Assembly: GCF_006538745.1 (NCBI RefSeq)
Contig: NZ_BJLR01000019.1
Span: forward strand, 62,001-126,000
Length of the DNA: 64,000 nt
Direction: 5' to 3'
From: Cellulomonas cellasea
GTDB lineage: Bacteria; Actinomycetota; Actinomycetes; Actinomycetales; Cellulomonadaceae
The first letter of the stretch is position 1. The number at the start of each line of letters is the position of its first letter. Below, one piece after another: positions 1-8,863 of the stretch. Both the position numbers and the translations under genes were made by a program. The notes below the pieces were generated by a model, which did not search any database, had not been told where the DNA came from, and worked only from the letters and a program-made list of their open reading frames with translations.

Positions 1-742
1 CGAAGCACGCGCCCGTGACGGCCGCGGCGACGACCGCGAGGTCGAGCGGGTCGCGGGCCTCGTAGCAGCGGGGCCCGGCCGTCGCGAGGAACTGGCAGCT
101 CTGGTTGAACTGCCACACGCCGACGAGCACGTACGCACCGAAGACGATGAGCGAGACACCGGTCGCGAGCCCGTCGAGGCCGTCGGTCAGGTTGACCGCG
201 TTCGACCACGCGGTGATGAGGAAGTTGGCCCACAGCACGAACAGGATGAGCCCGACCGTCGCCCCCGCGAACGCGAGGTCGATGTTCGTGTCCCGGATGA
301 ACGAGACGCGGGTCGACGCCGGGGTGCGGAACTGCTCGTTGGGGAACTGCAGCGCGGCGACCGCGAACGTGATGCCCACGAGCCCCTGGCCGAGGATCTT
401 GGGCTTCGCCTTGAGCCCGAGGCTGCGCTGCCGGGAGATCTTGATGAAGTCGTCGAGGAAGCCGACCGTCCCGAGCCCCGTCATGAGGAACAGCACCAGC
501 ACCGCGGACACGCTCGGGAGCTGTTGCGTCGCGATGAGCCCGCCGACCCAGCCGAGCAGCGTCGCGCCGATGATGACGACACCGCCCATCGTGGGCGTCC
601 CGCGCTTCGTGTAGTGCGCGGTCGGGCCGTCCTGCCGGATGAACTGGCCGTACTGGCGCCGGATGAGGAACCGGATGAACACCGGGGTGCCCAGCAGCGC
701 GACGAGCATCGACAGCCCGCCGGAGATCAGGACCGCTCTCAC
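1..742 (-). CDS. mraY: MraY, phospho-N-acetylmuramoyl-pentapeptide transferase (3' end cut by window)
   Basis: MraY is an integral membrane enzyme that transfers phospho-MurNAc-pentapeptide from UDP to undecaprenyl phosphate, giving lipid I. The first 247 codons are present and the C-terminus lies beyond base 1. Reading from GTG at 742, the protein starts MRAVLISGG and shows family motifs: the Asp pair in FLDDFIKISRQ, and NAVNLTDGLDGLA, which carries catalytic Asn/Asp residues. Several hydrophobic membrane segments separate them. The start overlaps the murF stop codon (GTGA-type junction), so translation is probably coupled. It is the last visible gene of the mraZ-to-mraY cluster. Identity is clear; only the C-terminal part cannot be checked. 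Confidence 0.95.
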   Translation of the reverse strand, partial: MRAVLISGGLSMLVALLGTPVFIRFLIRRQYGQFIRQDGPTAHYTKRGTPTMGGVVIIGATLLGWVGGLIATQQLPSVSAVLVLFLMTGLGTVGFLDDFIKISRQRSLGLKAKPKILGQGLVGITFAVAALQFPNEQFRTPASTRVSFIRDTNIDLAFAGATVGLILFVLWANFLITAWSNAVNLTDGLDGLATGVSLIVFGAYVLVGVWQFNQSCQFLATAGPRCYEARDPLDLAVVAAAVTGACF

Positions 743-2199
743 GGGGCGACCTCCTGCGGCGCGAGGAGCCGGTCGCCCAGCTGCCAGAGCCCCGAGCCGT
801 ACGACGACTTCACGAGCACGACGTCGCCGGCACGGAGCTCCTCGGCGAGGAAGCGCTCGGCGGCGTCGACGTCGGGCACGACGACGACCTCGTCGCCCCA
901 CGAGCCCTCGCGCATCGCGCCGTCGGCGATCGCCTGCGCGCCCGCACCGACCACGACGGTCAGCGCGACGTTGAGCCGCACGACCATGAGCCCGATCGCC
1001 TCGTGCTCGGCGCGCGCGTCCGGGCCGAGCTCGAGCATCTCCCCGAGCACCGCGACCGAGCGCCGGTCGCGCCCGGCGAGCACGGCGAGGGCCTTGAGCG
1101 CGGCGCGCATCGAGTCCGGGTTGGCGTTGTACGAGTCGTCGACGACCGTGACCCCGTCGGGGCGGTCCACGACGTGCATGCGGTGCGGGCTCAGCGCGTC
1201 GGCGGCGCTCAGCACCTGGGCGACGTGCTCGAGCGGAAGCCCGACCGCGAGCGAGGCCGCGGCCGCGGCGAGGGCGTTGTTCAGGTGGTGCTCCCCCACG
1301 AGGCGCAGCTGCACGGGGGCGCTCGCGTCGGTCCCGTCGGCGCCCGGCGCGACGAGCGTGAACGAGACCCGCCCGGCGCGGTCGAGGCGGATGTCGGTGG
1401 CCCGGACGGTCGCCGCGGGCGTGCCGCCGAACGTCACGACGTCGCCGGAGGCGAGCGCGGCCATCGCCATGACGCGCTCGTCCTGGGCGTTCAGCACCGC
1501 GGTGCCGCCCGGCACGAGGCCGGCGACGAGCTCGGACTTGGCGCGGGCGACGGCCTCGATCCCGCCGAACTCTCCGAGGTGCGCCGAGCCGACGACGAGC
1601 ACGACCGCGACGTCCGGGGGTGCGATGTCGGTGAGGTACGTCAGGTGGCCGATCCCGCTCGCGCCCATCTCGAGCACGAGGTACCGGGTCTGCTCGTCGG
1701 CCCGCAGCACCGTGAGCGGCAGGCCGATCTCGTTGTTGAACGACTTCTCGGGCGCGACGGTCGGGCCGGCGGCGCCGCACAGCTGCGCGAGCAGGTCCTT
1801 GGTCGTGGTCTTGCCGACCGAGCCCGTCACCGCGACGACCTGGAGGCCCGAGCCGCCCGGCTCGACGGCCGCCTCGCGCAGCCGCACCAGCACGTCGCGC
1901 GCGAGGTCGCCGAGCGCCTTCTCGACGTCGGGGACGACGACGCACGGCAGCGCCTCTCCCGCGGGCCCGGTCAGCTCGCGCGCCGCGACGACGAGCGCGG
2001 CGCCGGCCGCGACCGCGCCCGCGGCGAAGTCGTGCCCGTCGACGTGCTCGCCCGGCAGCGCCACGAACAGCGAGCCCGGACCGACCTGGCGCGAGTCGAC
2101 GACGACGGGGCCGGTCACGACGGTGCGCGGGTCGAGGGTGTCCGGGCGCAGCACGCCGCCGGTCGCGGCCGCGATCTCGGCCGCCGTGAGCGCGATCAC
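739..2199 (-). CDS. murF: MurF, UDP-MurNAc-tripeptide:D-Ala-D-Ala ligase
   Basis: This cytoplasmic ATP-dependent ligase adds D-alanyl-D-alanine to the UDP-MurNAc tripeptide and completes the pentapeptide precursor. The 486-residue length is typical. The N-terminal substrate domain begins VIALTAAEIAAATGG. The ATP loop TGSVGKTTTKDLLAQL lies near residues 125-135, followed by NNEIGLPLTVLRA and the VVDDSYNANPDSMRAAL region of the C-terminal domains. I chose the GTG at 2199 because it overlaps the murE TGA (2196-2198). The frame stays open far upstream, but that part is the complement-frame shadow of murE. It is translationally coupled on both sides, to murE and mraY. Confidence 0.95.
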   Translation of the reverse strand: MIALTAAEIAAATGGVLRPDTLDPRTVVTGPVVVDSRQVGPGSLFVALPGEHVDGHDFAAGAVAAGAALVVAARELTGPAGEALPCVVVPDVEKALGDLARDVLVRLREAAVEPGGSGLQVVAVTGSVGKTTTKDLLAQLCGAAGPTVAPEKSFNNEIGLPLTVLRADEQTRYLVLEMGASGIGHLTYLTDIAPPDVAVVLVVGSAHLGEFGGIEAVARAKSELVAGLVPGGTAVLNAQDERVMAMAALASGDVVTFGGTPAATVRATDIRLDRAGRVSFTLVAPGADGTDASAPVQLRLVGEHHLNNALAAAAASLAVGLPLEHVAQVLSAADALSPHRMHVVDRPDGVTVVDDSYNANPDSMRAALKALAVLAGRDRRSVAVLGEMLELGPDARAEHEAIGLMVVRLNVALTVVVGAGAQAIADGAMREGSWGDEVVVVPDVDAAERFLAEELRAGDVVLVKSSYGSGLWQLGDRLLAPQEVAP

Positions 2200-3791
2200 G
2201 CGAGCAGCCCCTGGCTCTCGCGGGCCGCGCGCGCCGCCTGCGCCGCACGCAGCACGTCGCGGTCGTTGTACCGGTGGAACACCCCGGCGATCTCCTGGGT
2301 GGGCTCGTGGCCCTTGCCGGTGATGATGATCGTGTCCTGGTCCGTCGCGAGGTCGAGGGCGTCGTGGATGGCCTGGGTCCTGCTGGTCGCCTCGTGCACG
2401 TCCGCGAGCGTCGGGCGCTCGGCGCGCACGCCGTCGAGGATCGCGGCGCGGATCGACGCGGGGTCCTCCGAGCGGGGGTTCTCGTCGGTCACGACGAGCA
2501 CGTCGGCGAGGCGTGCGGCGATCTCGCCCATGATCGGGCGCTTGCCCCGGTCGCGGTCGCCGTCGGAGCCGAAGACGATCACGAGGCGCCCCGGGGTGAT
2601 GGGCCGGACGGCCTCGAGCGCGAGCACGAGCGCATCGGGCGTGTGGGCGTAGTCGACGAGCGCGAGGGGCGTGCCGGGAGCGCGCTCGATCACGCGCTCC
2701 ATCCGCCCGGGGATCGCGTGCGCGTGGCCCACGGCCTCGATCGCGGTCGCGAGGTCGACGCCCGCGCGGTGCGCGAGCACCACGGCCAGCGCGGCGTTCG
2801 ACACGTTGACCAGCCCGGGCAGCGGGCTCGCGGCGACGTGCTCGGTGCCGTCGGGGCCACGCAGCGTGAAGGTCGAGCCGACCCCGTCGAGCCCGATGTC
2901 CGCGCTCGTCACCGCCCAGTCCGCGGTCGCGGCGACGTCCGCACCGACGTGCGTCGAGACGGTCTCCACGGGGATCCGCGCCTCGGCCGCGAGGCGCCGC
3001 CCCCACGTGTCGTCGACGACGACGACGCCGCGGCGCGCCTGCCCGGGCGCGAACAGGCGGGCCTTGTCGCGGAAGTAGCCCTCCATGTCGCCGTGGAAGT
3101 CGAGGTGGTCGCGCTGCAGGTTCGTGAACCCGGCGACGTCGAGCTCGAGCCCGCCGACCCGGCCGAGCGCGAGCGCGTGGGACGACACCTCGGTCGTCAC
3201 GGCGGTTGCGCCCCGCTCGCGGGCGAGAGCGAGGATCGCCTGCAGCACGGGCGCCTCGACGGTCGTGCGCGGGCTCTCGATCGCGTCGTCGCCGATGCGC
3301 AGCTCGACCGTGCCGAGCACGACCGTGCGCGCGTGCGCCGTCCGCAGCGCCGCGTCGACGAAGTAGGTCGTCGTGGTCTTGCCGTTCGTCCCGGTGATGC
3401 CGACCGTCGCGAGCCCCGCGGCCGGGTCGCCGTACGCCCACGCGGCGACAGGGCCGGCGACGGCGCGCGCGTCGGGCGTCACGAGCACGGGGACCGGCAC
3501 GCCGTCGCCCTCGCGGGCGAGCAGCTCGGCGCCGGCCTCGTCGGTCAGCACCGCGACCGCGCCCTGCGCGACGGCCTGGGCGGCGTACGCGGCGCCGTGC
3601 ACCTTCGCGCCGCTCACGGCGACGAAGACGTCACCGGGCGCGGCGTCGGAGCTCGAGACGGTCACGCCCGTGAGGACGCTGGTGGGATCGGGGGCCGGGC
3701 CGCGTGCCTCGAGCTCGAACGCGGCGACGAGGTCGACGACCCGGTGCGTGGCGGGATGCTCAGGGCGCAGCCGGCCCTGGGGGGACGTCAT
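2196..3791 (-). CDS. murE: MurE, UDP-MurNAc-L-Ala-D-Glu:diamino acid ligase
   Basis: MurE adds the third-position diamino acid to UDP-MurNAc-L-Ala-D-Glu in the cytoplasm. The protein is 531 residues with the ATP loop GTNGKTTTTYF near residue 135. The substrate-specificity motif reads T-D-E-N-P-R-S-E-D-P, with Glu437 where meso-DAP enzymes have the first Asp of DNPR. Many Cellulomonas relatives are known to use L-ornithine instead of DAP, so the accepted amino acid is left open here. ATG 3791 has no Shine-Dalgarno site. Instead a TAGATT -10-like hexamer (3798-3803) ends 6 nt before it, suggesting an internal leaderless promoter in the 79-bp gap after ftsI. Confidence 0.95.
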   Translation of the reverse strand: MTSPQGRLRPEHPATHRVVDLVAAFELEARGPAPDPTSVLTGVTVSSSDAAPGDVFVAVSGAKVHGAAYAAQAVAQGAVAVLTDEAGAELLAREGDGVPVPVLVTPDARAVAGPVAAWAYGDPAAGLATVGITGTNGKTTTTYFVDAALRTAHARTVVLGTVELRIGDDAIESPRTTVEAPVLQAILALARERGATAVTTEVSSHALALGRVGGLELDVAGFTNLQRDHLDFHGDMEGYFRDKARLFAPGQARRGVVVVDDTWGRRLAAEARIPVETVSTHVGADVAATADWAVTSADIGLDGVGSTFTLRGPDGTEHVAASPLPGLVNVSNAALAVVLAHRAGVDLATAIEAVGHAHAIPGRMERVIERAPGTPLALVDYAHTPDALVLALEAVRPITPGRLVIVFGSDGDRDRGKRPIMGEIAARLADVLVVTDENPRSEDPASIRAAILDGVRAERPTLADVHEATSRTQAIHDALDLATDQDTIIITGKGHEPTQEIAGVFHRYNDRDVLRAAQAARAARESQGLLA

Positions 3792-3870
3792 GGGGAGAAT
3801 CTACCCCGGGCGGCGGCGCCCCAGCGGCGCGGCGGCAGTCCCCCGTCCGGTCGACGCGGGGCCCGCGGGC

Positions 3871-6495
3871 TCACTCCCACGTGGTCGGGAACAGCTGCGC
3901 GGGGACCCCGGACGGAGCGACGCCGAGCTCCTGCAGCGCGAAGCCCGCGACGTCGCTGAAGACCGGCGCCGCGACGGTCCCGCCCCACTCCGAGGAACGC
4001 GGGTCCTGCAGGAACACCCCGACGGCGATCCTCGGGTCGTCCGCCGGCGCCACGCCGATGAACGATGCCGTGATGCCGTTCGGGTTGAACTTCTGCGCGG
4101 TCCCCGTCTTGCCCGCCACGCGGTAGCCGGGGATCGCGGCGTTGCCGCCGGTGCCCTCGTCGACCGCGCTCTCGAGCATCGTGAGCACCGTGTCGGCGGT
4201 CTGCGGCGAGACGACCTGGGTCGACACCGGCGGCGCGACCGGTGCGGGCGTGCCGTCGGCCGACGTCCAGCCCTTGATGAGGTGAGGCTGGACCCGCACG
4301 CCGTCGTTCGCGATCGTCGCGAACACCGACGTCGCCTGGAGCGCGGTCACCGAGACGCCCTGCCCGAACAGCACCGCGTACTTCGTGCGGCCGTCCCAGT
4401 CGTCCGAGGCGTGCAGCAGGCCCTTGGACTCGTTGGGCAGCTCGATGCCGAGCTGCGCGCCGAAGCCGAACTTCGCGAGGTAGTCGTGACGCACCTGCTG
4501 CGGGATGTCCTGCCCGATCATCACCGTGCCGGTGTTCGACGACTCCGCGAGCACGCCCGTGGTCGTGAGCTGCAGCCCCGCGTGCTCGTGCGAGTCCTTG
4601 AACGTCTGCTCGTTCGCGGTCGTGTACTGGTACGGGACCTCGTAGGGCGTCGTCGGCGTCGTGAGGCCGAGCTCGAGCGCAGCGGCCATCGTCACGACCT
4701 TGGCGGTCGAGCCGGGCTCGAAGACGTCGGAGATCGCGCTCGACCCGCGCAGGTTCCCCGCGGAGGGCTGGTTGGGGTCGACCGCGCCCGAGTCGGCGAG
4801 CGCGAGCAGCTCCCCCGTCCTGGGGTCCAGGACGACGATGACGCCCGAGCTCGCACCCGTCTCCGCCACACGGGCGTCGATCGCCTCCTGCGCGTAGAAC
4901 TGCAGGTCGTTGAGCAAGGTCAGCTGCACGCTGTCGCCGGCCTGCGGGCTCGTCCCGTCCTGGTAGCCGCCGGGAATCTCCTGACCGAGGCGCCCGCGCT
5001 CCCAGACGGCCACCCCGGACGTCCCGGCGAGCCGCTCGTCGAGCAGCGCCTCGAGGCCCGACGCGCCCTGGCCCTCGCGGTTGACCCAGCCGAGCAGGTT
5101 CCCCGCGACGATGCCGTTCGGGTACACGCGCTTGGGGGTGGGGTCGAAGCCGATCGAGTAGATCTTGAGGTCGCGGATGGCCCGGACCTGCGCGGGCAGG
5201 ACGTCGCGCTGCACGACTCTGTACTGCGCGTCGCCGGTGAGGACCGCACCGAGCTCCGCCGGGTCCATGTTCAGGATCGGGGCGATCTTCGCCGCCGCGC
5301 CCGCGGGACCGGCGAGCGGCGGGTCGCTGCGCCTGTCCTTCCACTTCGCGAGCTCGCGCTGGTTGACGTGCATCGTGTAGCGCTCGACCGAGGTCGCCAG
5401 CGGCTTGCCGTGCGCGTCCGTGATCTGGCCGCGCGCGGCGATGAGCTCGGCGTACGAGAGCCGGTCCTGGAGCGCCTTCGCGGCGATGGCCTCGCCCTGG
5501 AAGCCCTGGATGTACACGAGCCGCCCGGCGAAGACGGTGAGCAGGACGAGCACGAGCACCGTGAGCACGGCCTGGCGGCGGTGCGGGTCCGCGGGCTCGC
5601 GCGGCGGCGCGGGGGGCGGCGGGACGCGACGGACGGGCACCCGCGTGCCGGCGCCGGGCACGAGGCCGCGGCGCACCGCGGTGCGGCCGGCGGGCACGGG
5701 CAGCAGCGCGCGGGTGCCCGCCGCGGGCGTGCGCGTCGTGGGCGTGCGCGTGGTGGTGGCCTCGCCCGCGGACACGCGTGGGACGGAGGTGCGGGGCACA
5801 GCAGTGCCGGGGGCCGGCGTGCGGCCCGCGGCGCGGGGGCCGGACGTGCGCGGGGGCGCCGTGCGGGCCGCGGCGGCGCGTGCCGGGGAGGTGCGCTGCG
5901 CGGCGGTGCCCGCGGCGGCACCCCCGGAGGTGCTCGATCGGACCCTCGGAGTCGCGCCCGTCGGCCCGCTGCCGCGCGGGGCTGCGGCGCGAGGGGCGGT
6001 GCCGCGCGGGGCGGGCGTGCGCGAGATGGTGGTACGCGCTGTCGTCGCTCCCGCCGGTGCGACGTCCACCTCGGGCGCGGACGCGCCGCGTCGGCGACGC
6101 GCACCGGTCGTCGGGGTGGCCCCGCGGGGGGCCGATCGGCGTGCGGGCTCGTCGTGCGTCGCGGCGGGCGCGCCCAGGACCGACCGCAGCCGGACAGACG
6201 CAGCCGCGCCGGCACCCCGGGCGGTCCGCGGCGGGACCGCGCGGGCGGGGCCCACCGGCCCTGCCCCGTCGCGGGCACGGCCGTCACGCGCGGACGCGTC
6301 GCGCGTGAGGCCGTCGCGGGGCACGCTGTCGCGCGTCGAACCGTCGCCGCCGAGGCCGTCGCGCACGAGCCCGTCGCGCACGAGCCCGTCACGGTCGGGC
6401 GTCCCGCGCCGCGGCACGTCACGACGCGGGTCACTCCCAGCAGGAGCGCGCCGGGCCGCCGGCGCCGCGGCGCGCACCGGGGCCCGGCCCGTCAT
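3871..6495 (-). CDS. ftsI: FtsI/PBP3-type septal transpeptidase with long low-complexity N-terminal tail
   Basis: This class B penicillin-binding protein cross-links septal peptidoglycan in the divisome. The last ~570 residues are a normal FtsI: one membrane segment (VLTVLVLVLLTVFAG, about residues 310-328), the periplasmic dimerisation domain, and transpeptidase motifs STAK (Ser596), SSN (652-654) and KTG (796-798). Before the membrane segment lie ~300 residues rich in Ala, Pro, Arg, Thr and Gly, starting with RDGLV/RDGLG repeats at residues 35-49. ATG 6495 overlaps the ftsL stop (ATGA), and without this tail there would be a ~900-bp gap inside a tightly packed operon, so I favour the 874-residue form. 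An internal GTG start cannot be excluded. Confidence 0.9.
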   Translation of the reverse strand: MTGRAPVRAAAPAARRAPAGSDPRRDVPRRGTPDRDGLVRDGLVRDGLGGDGSTRDSVPRDGLTRDASARDGRARDGAGPVGPARAVPPRTARGAGAAASVRLRSVLGAPAATHDEPARRSAPRGATPTTGARRRRGASAPEVDVAPAGATTARTTISRTPAPRGTAPRAAAPRGSGPTGATPRVRSSTSGGAAAGTAAQRTSPARAAAARTAPPRTSGPRAAGRTPAPGTAVPRTSVPRVSAGEATTTRTPTTRTPAAGTRALLPVPAGRTAVRRGLVPGAGTRVPVRRVPPPPAPPREPADPHRRQAVLTVLVLVLLTVFAGRLVYIQGFQGEAIAAKALQDRLSYAELIAARGQITDAHGKPLATSVERYTMHVNQRELAKWKDRRSDPPLAGPAGAAAKIAPILNMDPAELGAVLTGDAQYRVVQRDVLPAQVRAIRDLKIYSIGFDPTPKRVYPNGIVAGNLLGWVNREGQGASGLEALLDERLAGTSGVAVWERGRLGQEIPGGYQDGTSPQAGDSVQLTLLNDLQFYAQEAIDARVAETGASSGVIVVLDPRTGELLALADSGAVDPNQPSAGNLRGSSAISDVFEPGSTAKVVTMAAALELGLTTPTTPYEVPYQYTTANEQTFKDSHEHAGLQLTTTGVLAESSNTGTVMIGQDIPQQVRHDYLAKFGFGAQLGIELPNESKGLLHASDDWDGRTKYAVLFGQGVSVTALQATSVFATIANDGVRVQPHLIKGWTSADGTPAPVAPPVSTQVVSPQTADTVLTMLESAVDEGTGGNAAIPGYRVAGKTGTAQKFNPNGITASFIGVAPADDPRIAVGVFLQDPRSSEWGGTVAAPVFSDVAGFALQELGVAPSGVPAQLFPTTWE

Positions 6496-6914
6496 CCGGC
6501 CGCTCCGGCCGGTGCCGGGGCGCCGAGGACCGACCCGTCGGACAGCTGCAGCCACGCCGGGCTCGTCGCCCGGACCATGCCGAGCGCACGGGCGGCGGCG
6601 GCCAGCTCGCTCGGGGAGCTGCGACGGTCGAGCTCGGCCGCGAGGTCCTGCTCCTGCACCGAGAGCCGGGCGAGCTCGCGGTCCAGGTCGTGCTTCTCGT
6701 AGGCGCCGCTCGCCATCGTCGTGTTGAGCAGCAGCGCGGTCAGCAGCGCGCCGCCGAGGATCGCCATGCACACGAGCACGAACGGCACGCGCGTGCGGGT
6801 CTGTGCGGGGGCCCGGACGAGCAGCAGCCGCGGCGTCGTCTGCGGGGCCGCCTGGGGAGAGCTGGGGCGGGGTGCACGGGCAGGGGCGACGCGGACGGCG
6901 GACTGAGCACTCAT
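6492..6914 (-). CDS. ftsL: FtsL-like divisome protein
   Basis: A 140-residue bitopic membrane protein sits between rsmH and ftsI, the standard place of ftsL. It has a cytoplasmic basic, Ala/Pro-rich N-terminus. One membrane helix follows ([23 protein letters not shown], about residues 44-66). Next comes a heptad-like coiled-coil segment [25 protein letters not shown], then a short C-terminal part with the SPSEL..AARALGM pattern seen in actinobacterial FtsL. FtsL pairs with FtsB/DivIC and helps activate FtsW-FtsI; this is family knowledge. ATG 6914 overlaps the rsmH stop and its own stop overlaps the ftsI start, so all three are coupled. FtsL sequences are poorly conserved, so the call rests on topology and position. 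Confidence 0.85.
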   Translation of the reverse strand: MSAQSAVRVAPARAPRPSSPQAAPQTTPRLLLVRAPAQTRTRVPFVLVCMAILGGALLTALLLNTTMASGAYEKHDLDRELARLSVQEQDLAAELDRRSSPSELAAAARALGMVRATSPAWLQLSDGSVLGAPAPAGAAG

Positions 6915-7933
6915 GCGGATCTCCTCGGCGCGGTGGTGGCGCGCAGGTGGTGCGGGGTGGGGCGAAGTCGCTCGGCGGCGCGGAGCCGGACGGACTGCGA
7001 GCGCGGGTTGCGCTCGCGCTCGGTGTCGTCCGCCTCCTCGGCGCCTCGCGTGAGCAGCCGGAGGTACGGCTGGTGGGTCTCGGGCTCGACGGGAAGCCCG
7101 GGGGGTGCGCTCGACGTCGCGCCGACCGCGAGGGCCCGCTTGACGAGGCGGTCCTCGAGCGAGTGGTAGGCCTCGACGACGATGCGCCCGCCGACCGCGA
7201 GGCACTCGACCGCGGCGGGCAGCGCACGCTCGAGCACCTCCAGCTCGCCGTTGACCTCGATGCGCAGGGCCTGGAAGGTGCGCTTGGCGGGGTTGCCGCC
7301 CGTCTTGCGCCCGGCCGCGGGGATCGCCGCGCGCAGGACGTCGACGAGCTCGCCGGTCCGGGTCAGCGGGGCGTCCGCGCGGCGGCGCACGACCTCGCGC
7401 GCGATCCGTCCGGCGAAGCGCTCCTCGCCGTACACGCGCAGGACCCGCGCGATCGCCTTCTCGTCGTAGGTGTTGAGGACGTCGGCAGCCGTGATGCCGG
7501 TCGTCGGGTCCATCCGCATGTCGAGCGGCGCGTCCTGCGAGTAGGAGAACCCGCGCGACGTCTCGTCGAGCTGCAGCGAGGACACGCCGAGGTCCATGAG
7601 CACGCCCTGGACGGACGTGAGGCCGAGCCGGCGCAGCACGTCGGGCATCTCGTCGTAGACCGCGTGCACGCCCGTGAACCGGTCGCCGAAGGGCTCGAGA
7701 CGCCGGCCGGCGAGCGCGAGCGCCTGCGGGTCCCGGTCGAGCCCGACGACCCGTGCGTGCGGCAGCGCCCGCAGGACGCCCTCGGTGTGGCCGCCCATGC
7801 CGAGCGTCGCGTCGACGAGCACGGCGCCCGGGGCGTCGAGCGCGGGGGCGAGCAGCTCGACGCACCGCTCGAGGAGGACCGGGGTGTGCCGCGTCGCAGC
7901 GTCGACCGCCTGCTGCTCGTCGTCCGCGGTCAT
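6911..7933 (-). CDS. rsmH: RsmH, 16S rRNA m4C1402 methyltransferase
   Basis: RsmH (MraW) is a SAM-dependent enzyme that N4-methylates C1402 of 16S rRNA. The 340-residue protein has the opening [13 protein letters not shown], the SAM loop [14 protein letters not shown] near residue 40, [20 protein letters not shown], and [15 protein letters not shown], all family hallmarks. Two adjacent start candidates exist, GTG 7936 and ATG 7933. The AGGAGG site just upstream is better placed for the ATG. A 213-bp gap separates it from mraZ and contains a perfect 8-bp stem-loop (8040-8064). It overlaps ftsL by ATGA at its 3' end. Confidence 0.95.
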   Translation of the reverse strand: MTADDEQQAVDAATRHTPVLLERCVELLAPALDAPGAVLVDATLGMGGHTEGVLRALPHARVVGLDRDPQALALAGRRLEPFGDRFTGVHAVYDEMPDVLRRLGLTSVQGVLMDLGVSSLQLDETSRGFSYSQDAPLDMRMDPTTGITAADVLNTYDEKAIARVLRVYGEERFAGRIAREVVRRRADAPLTRTGELVDVLRAAIPAAGRKTGGNPAKRTFQALRIEVNGELEVLERALPAAVECLAVGGRIVVEAYHSLEDRLVKRALAVGATSSAPPGLPVEPETHQPYLRLLTRGAEEADDTERERNPRSQSVRLRAAERLRPTPHHLRATTAPRRSA

Positions 7934-8039
7934 CACCCCTCCTCTCGTGCTCGCGCCCTGGCTGCGCGGCTCCTCGGGACGCCGCGTCGTGTGTGGTCGA
8001 ACGGCCCCTCCGCCGTCCGACCAGATCCCCCACCGGCCC

Positions 8040-8064
8040 TCTGACGCCGGGGAAGTGCGTCAGA
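8040..8064 (-). promoter_or_regulatory. Stem-loop in the mraZ-rsmH gap
   Basis: A perfect 8-bp inverted repeat (TCTGACGC / GCGTCAGA, 9-nt loop) lies between mraZ and rsmH, about 110 nt before the rsmH start. It could be an attenuator, an mRNA-stability element or a protein site. No U-tract follows, so a classical terminator is not indicated. Confidence 0.4.
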
Positions 8065-8146
8065 ACGGACGGGAGGAGATCTCACCGGGCGGCCTCGCGG
8101 CCTGGTCGTGCGGTCCTGCTCTCGTGCGGTGCGCGTCAGTCGTGGC

Positions 8147-8623
8147 TCAGAAGGGACCGTGCGGGAAGACCTCCTCCGCCGTCTCGGCGTAGCCGGCCTC
8201 CTGCTCCGCGAGGTACGTCTCCCACGCCGCGAGGTCCCAGATCTCGACGCGGGTCCCCGCACCGATCACCGCGACCTCCCGGTCCAGCCCCGCGTAGGTG
8301 CGGAGCATGGGCGGGATGGAGATGCGCCCCTGCTTGTCCGGCATCTCGTCGCTCGCGCCGGACAGGAACACGCGCAGGTAGTCCCGCGCCTGCTTGCTCG
8401 TGACGGGCGCCTGCCGGATCTGCTCGTGCATCCGTCGGAACTCGTCCATCGGCAGCAGGAAGAGGCACCGCTCCTGCCCCCGCGTCATGACCAGCCCCGG
8501 CGCGAGCTGGGCCCGGAACTTGGCGGGCAGGATCAGCCGCCCCTTGTCGTCCAGACGGGGGGTGTACGTCCCGAGGAACGGCGCGTACGAGCCGAAGCCG
8601 CTGAGGCTCGACTCGCTGCTCAC
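8147..8623 (-). CDS. mraZ: MraZ, transcriptional regulator of the dcw cluster
   Basis: MraZ is a ring-forming AbrB-like DNA-binding protein that controls its own division and cell wall operon. The 158-residue protein has both characteristic half-domains, each with a DxxxR motif: [13 protein letters not shown] near residue 25 and [13 protein letters not shown] near residue 95. The core [15 protein letters not shown] is preceded by ~15 extra residues compared with many relatives. GTG 8623 has AGAGGGGG upstream at good spacing, supporting this start. A downstream start nearer FLGTY is possible. Its promoter region carries three 10-bp-phased GTGGAG repeats, the expected kind of MraZ operator. Confidence 0.95.
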   Translation of the reverse strand: MSSESSLSGFGSYAPFLGTYTPRLDDKGRLILPAKFRAQLAPGLVMTRGQERCLFLLPMDEFRRMHEQIRQAPVTSKQARDYLRVFLSGASDEMPDKQGRISIPPMLRTYAGLDREVAVIGAGTRVEIWDLAAWETYLAEQEAGYAETAEEVFPHGPF

Positions 8624-8700
8624 GGCGGCCCCCTCTGCTCGTCGTCATCACTCGCGTCCCGGGTCTCGTGAAGGCTTCTCATCCAGTGCTCACCAAGTGG

Positions 8701-8732
8701 CTCCACGCTACTCCACTTCCCTCCACCCGCAA
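8701..8732 (-). promoter_or_regulatory. Candidate mraZ promoter with MraZ-type operator repeats
   Basis: On the minus strand GTGGAG occurs three times at exact 10-bp steps (plus-strand CTCCAC at 8701-8706, 8711-8716 and 8721-8726). The repeats sit between and over a plausible -35 (TTGCGG, complement of 8727-8732) and -10 (TAGCGT, complement of 8705-8710) with 16-bp spacing. Phased TGGG/GTGG triplets are the known recognition pattern of MraZ in other bacteria, so autorepression is likely by inference. Confidence 0.65.
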
Positions 8733-8787
8733 CGGGAATGATCGGTGTTTCACCCCGTCTTCACGATAGATCCGCAGGTCAGAGGCG

Positions 8788-8803
8788 GTGGAGGAGAGTG
8801 GAG
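8788..8803 (+). promoter_or_regulatory. Two phased GTGGAG repeats (possible MraZ half-array)
   Basis: GTGGAG at 8788-8793 and 8798-8803 repeats the hexamer of the mraZ operator with the same 10-bp step but in the opposite orientation, 60-100 bp away. It may be an auxiliary site; two copies alone are weak evidence. Confidence 0.35.
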
Positions 8804-8863
8804 GACAAGGCAGCGCCCGTGTCGCGGCACAGACCGGCGGCACGTTCTTCGTCGTACCATTTG

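Noticed and set aside
739-3441. Apparent murF-extended fusion reading into murE
   Set aside because: Residues upstream of 2199 are out-of-frame murE; MurF homology starts at the GTG overlapping the murE stop.
3373-6702. Very long plus-strand open frame opposite ftsI
   Set aside because: Its translation is compositionally odd, has no family motifs and is the complement of a motif-complete FtsI; such mirror frames are expected at this GC content.
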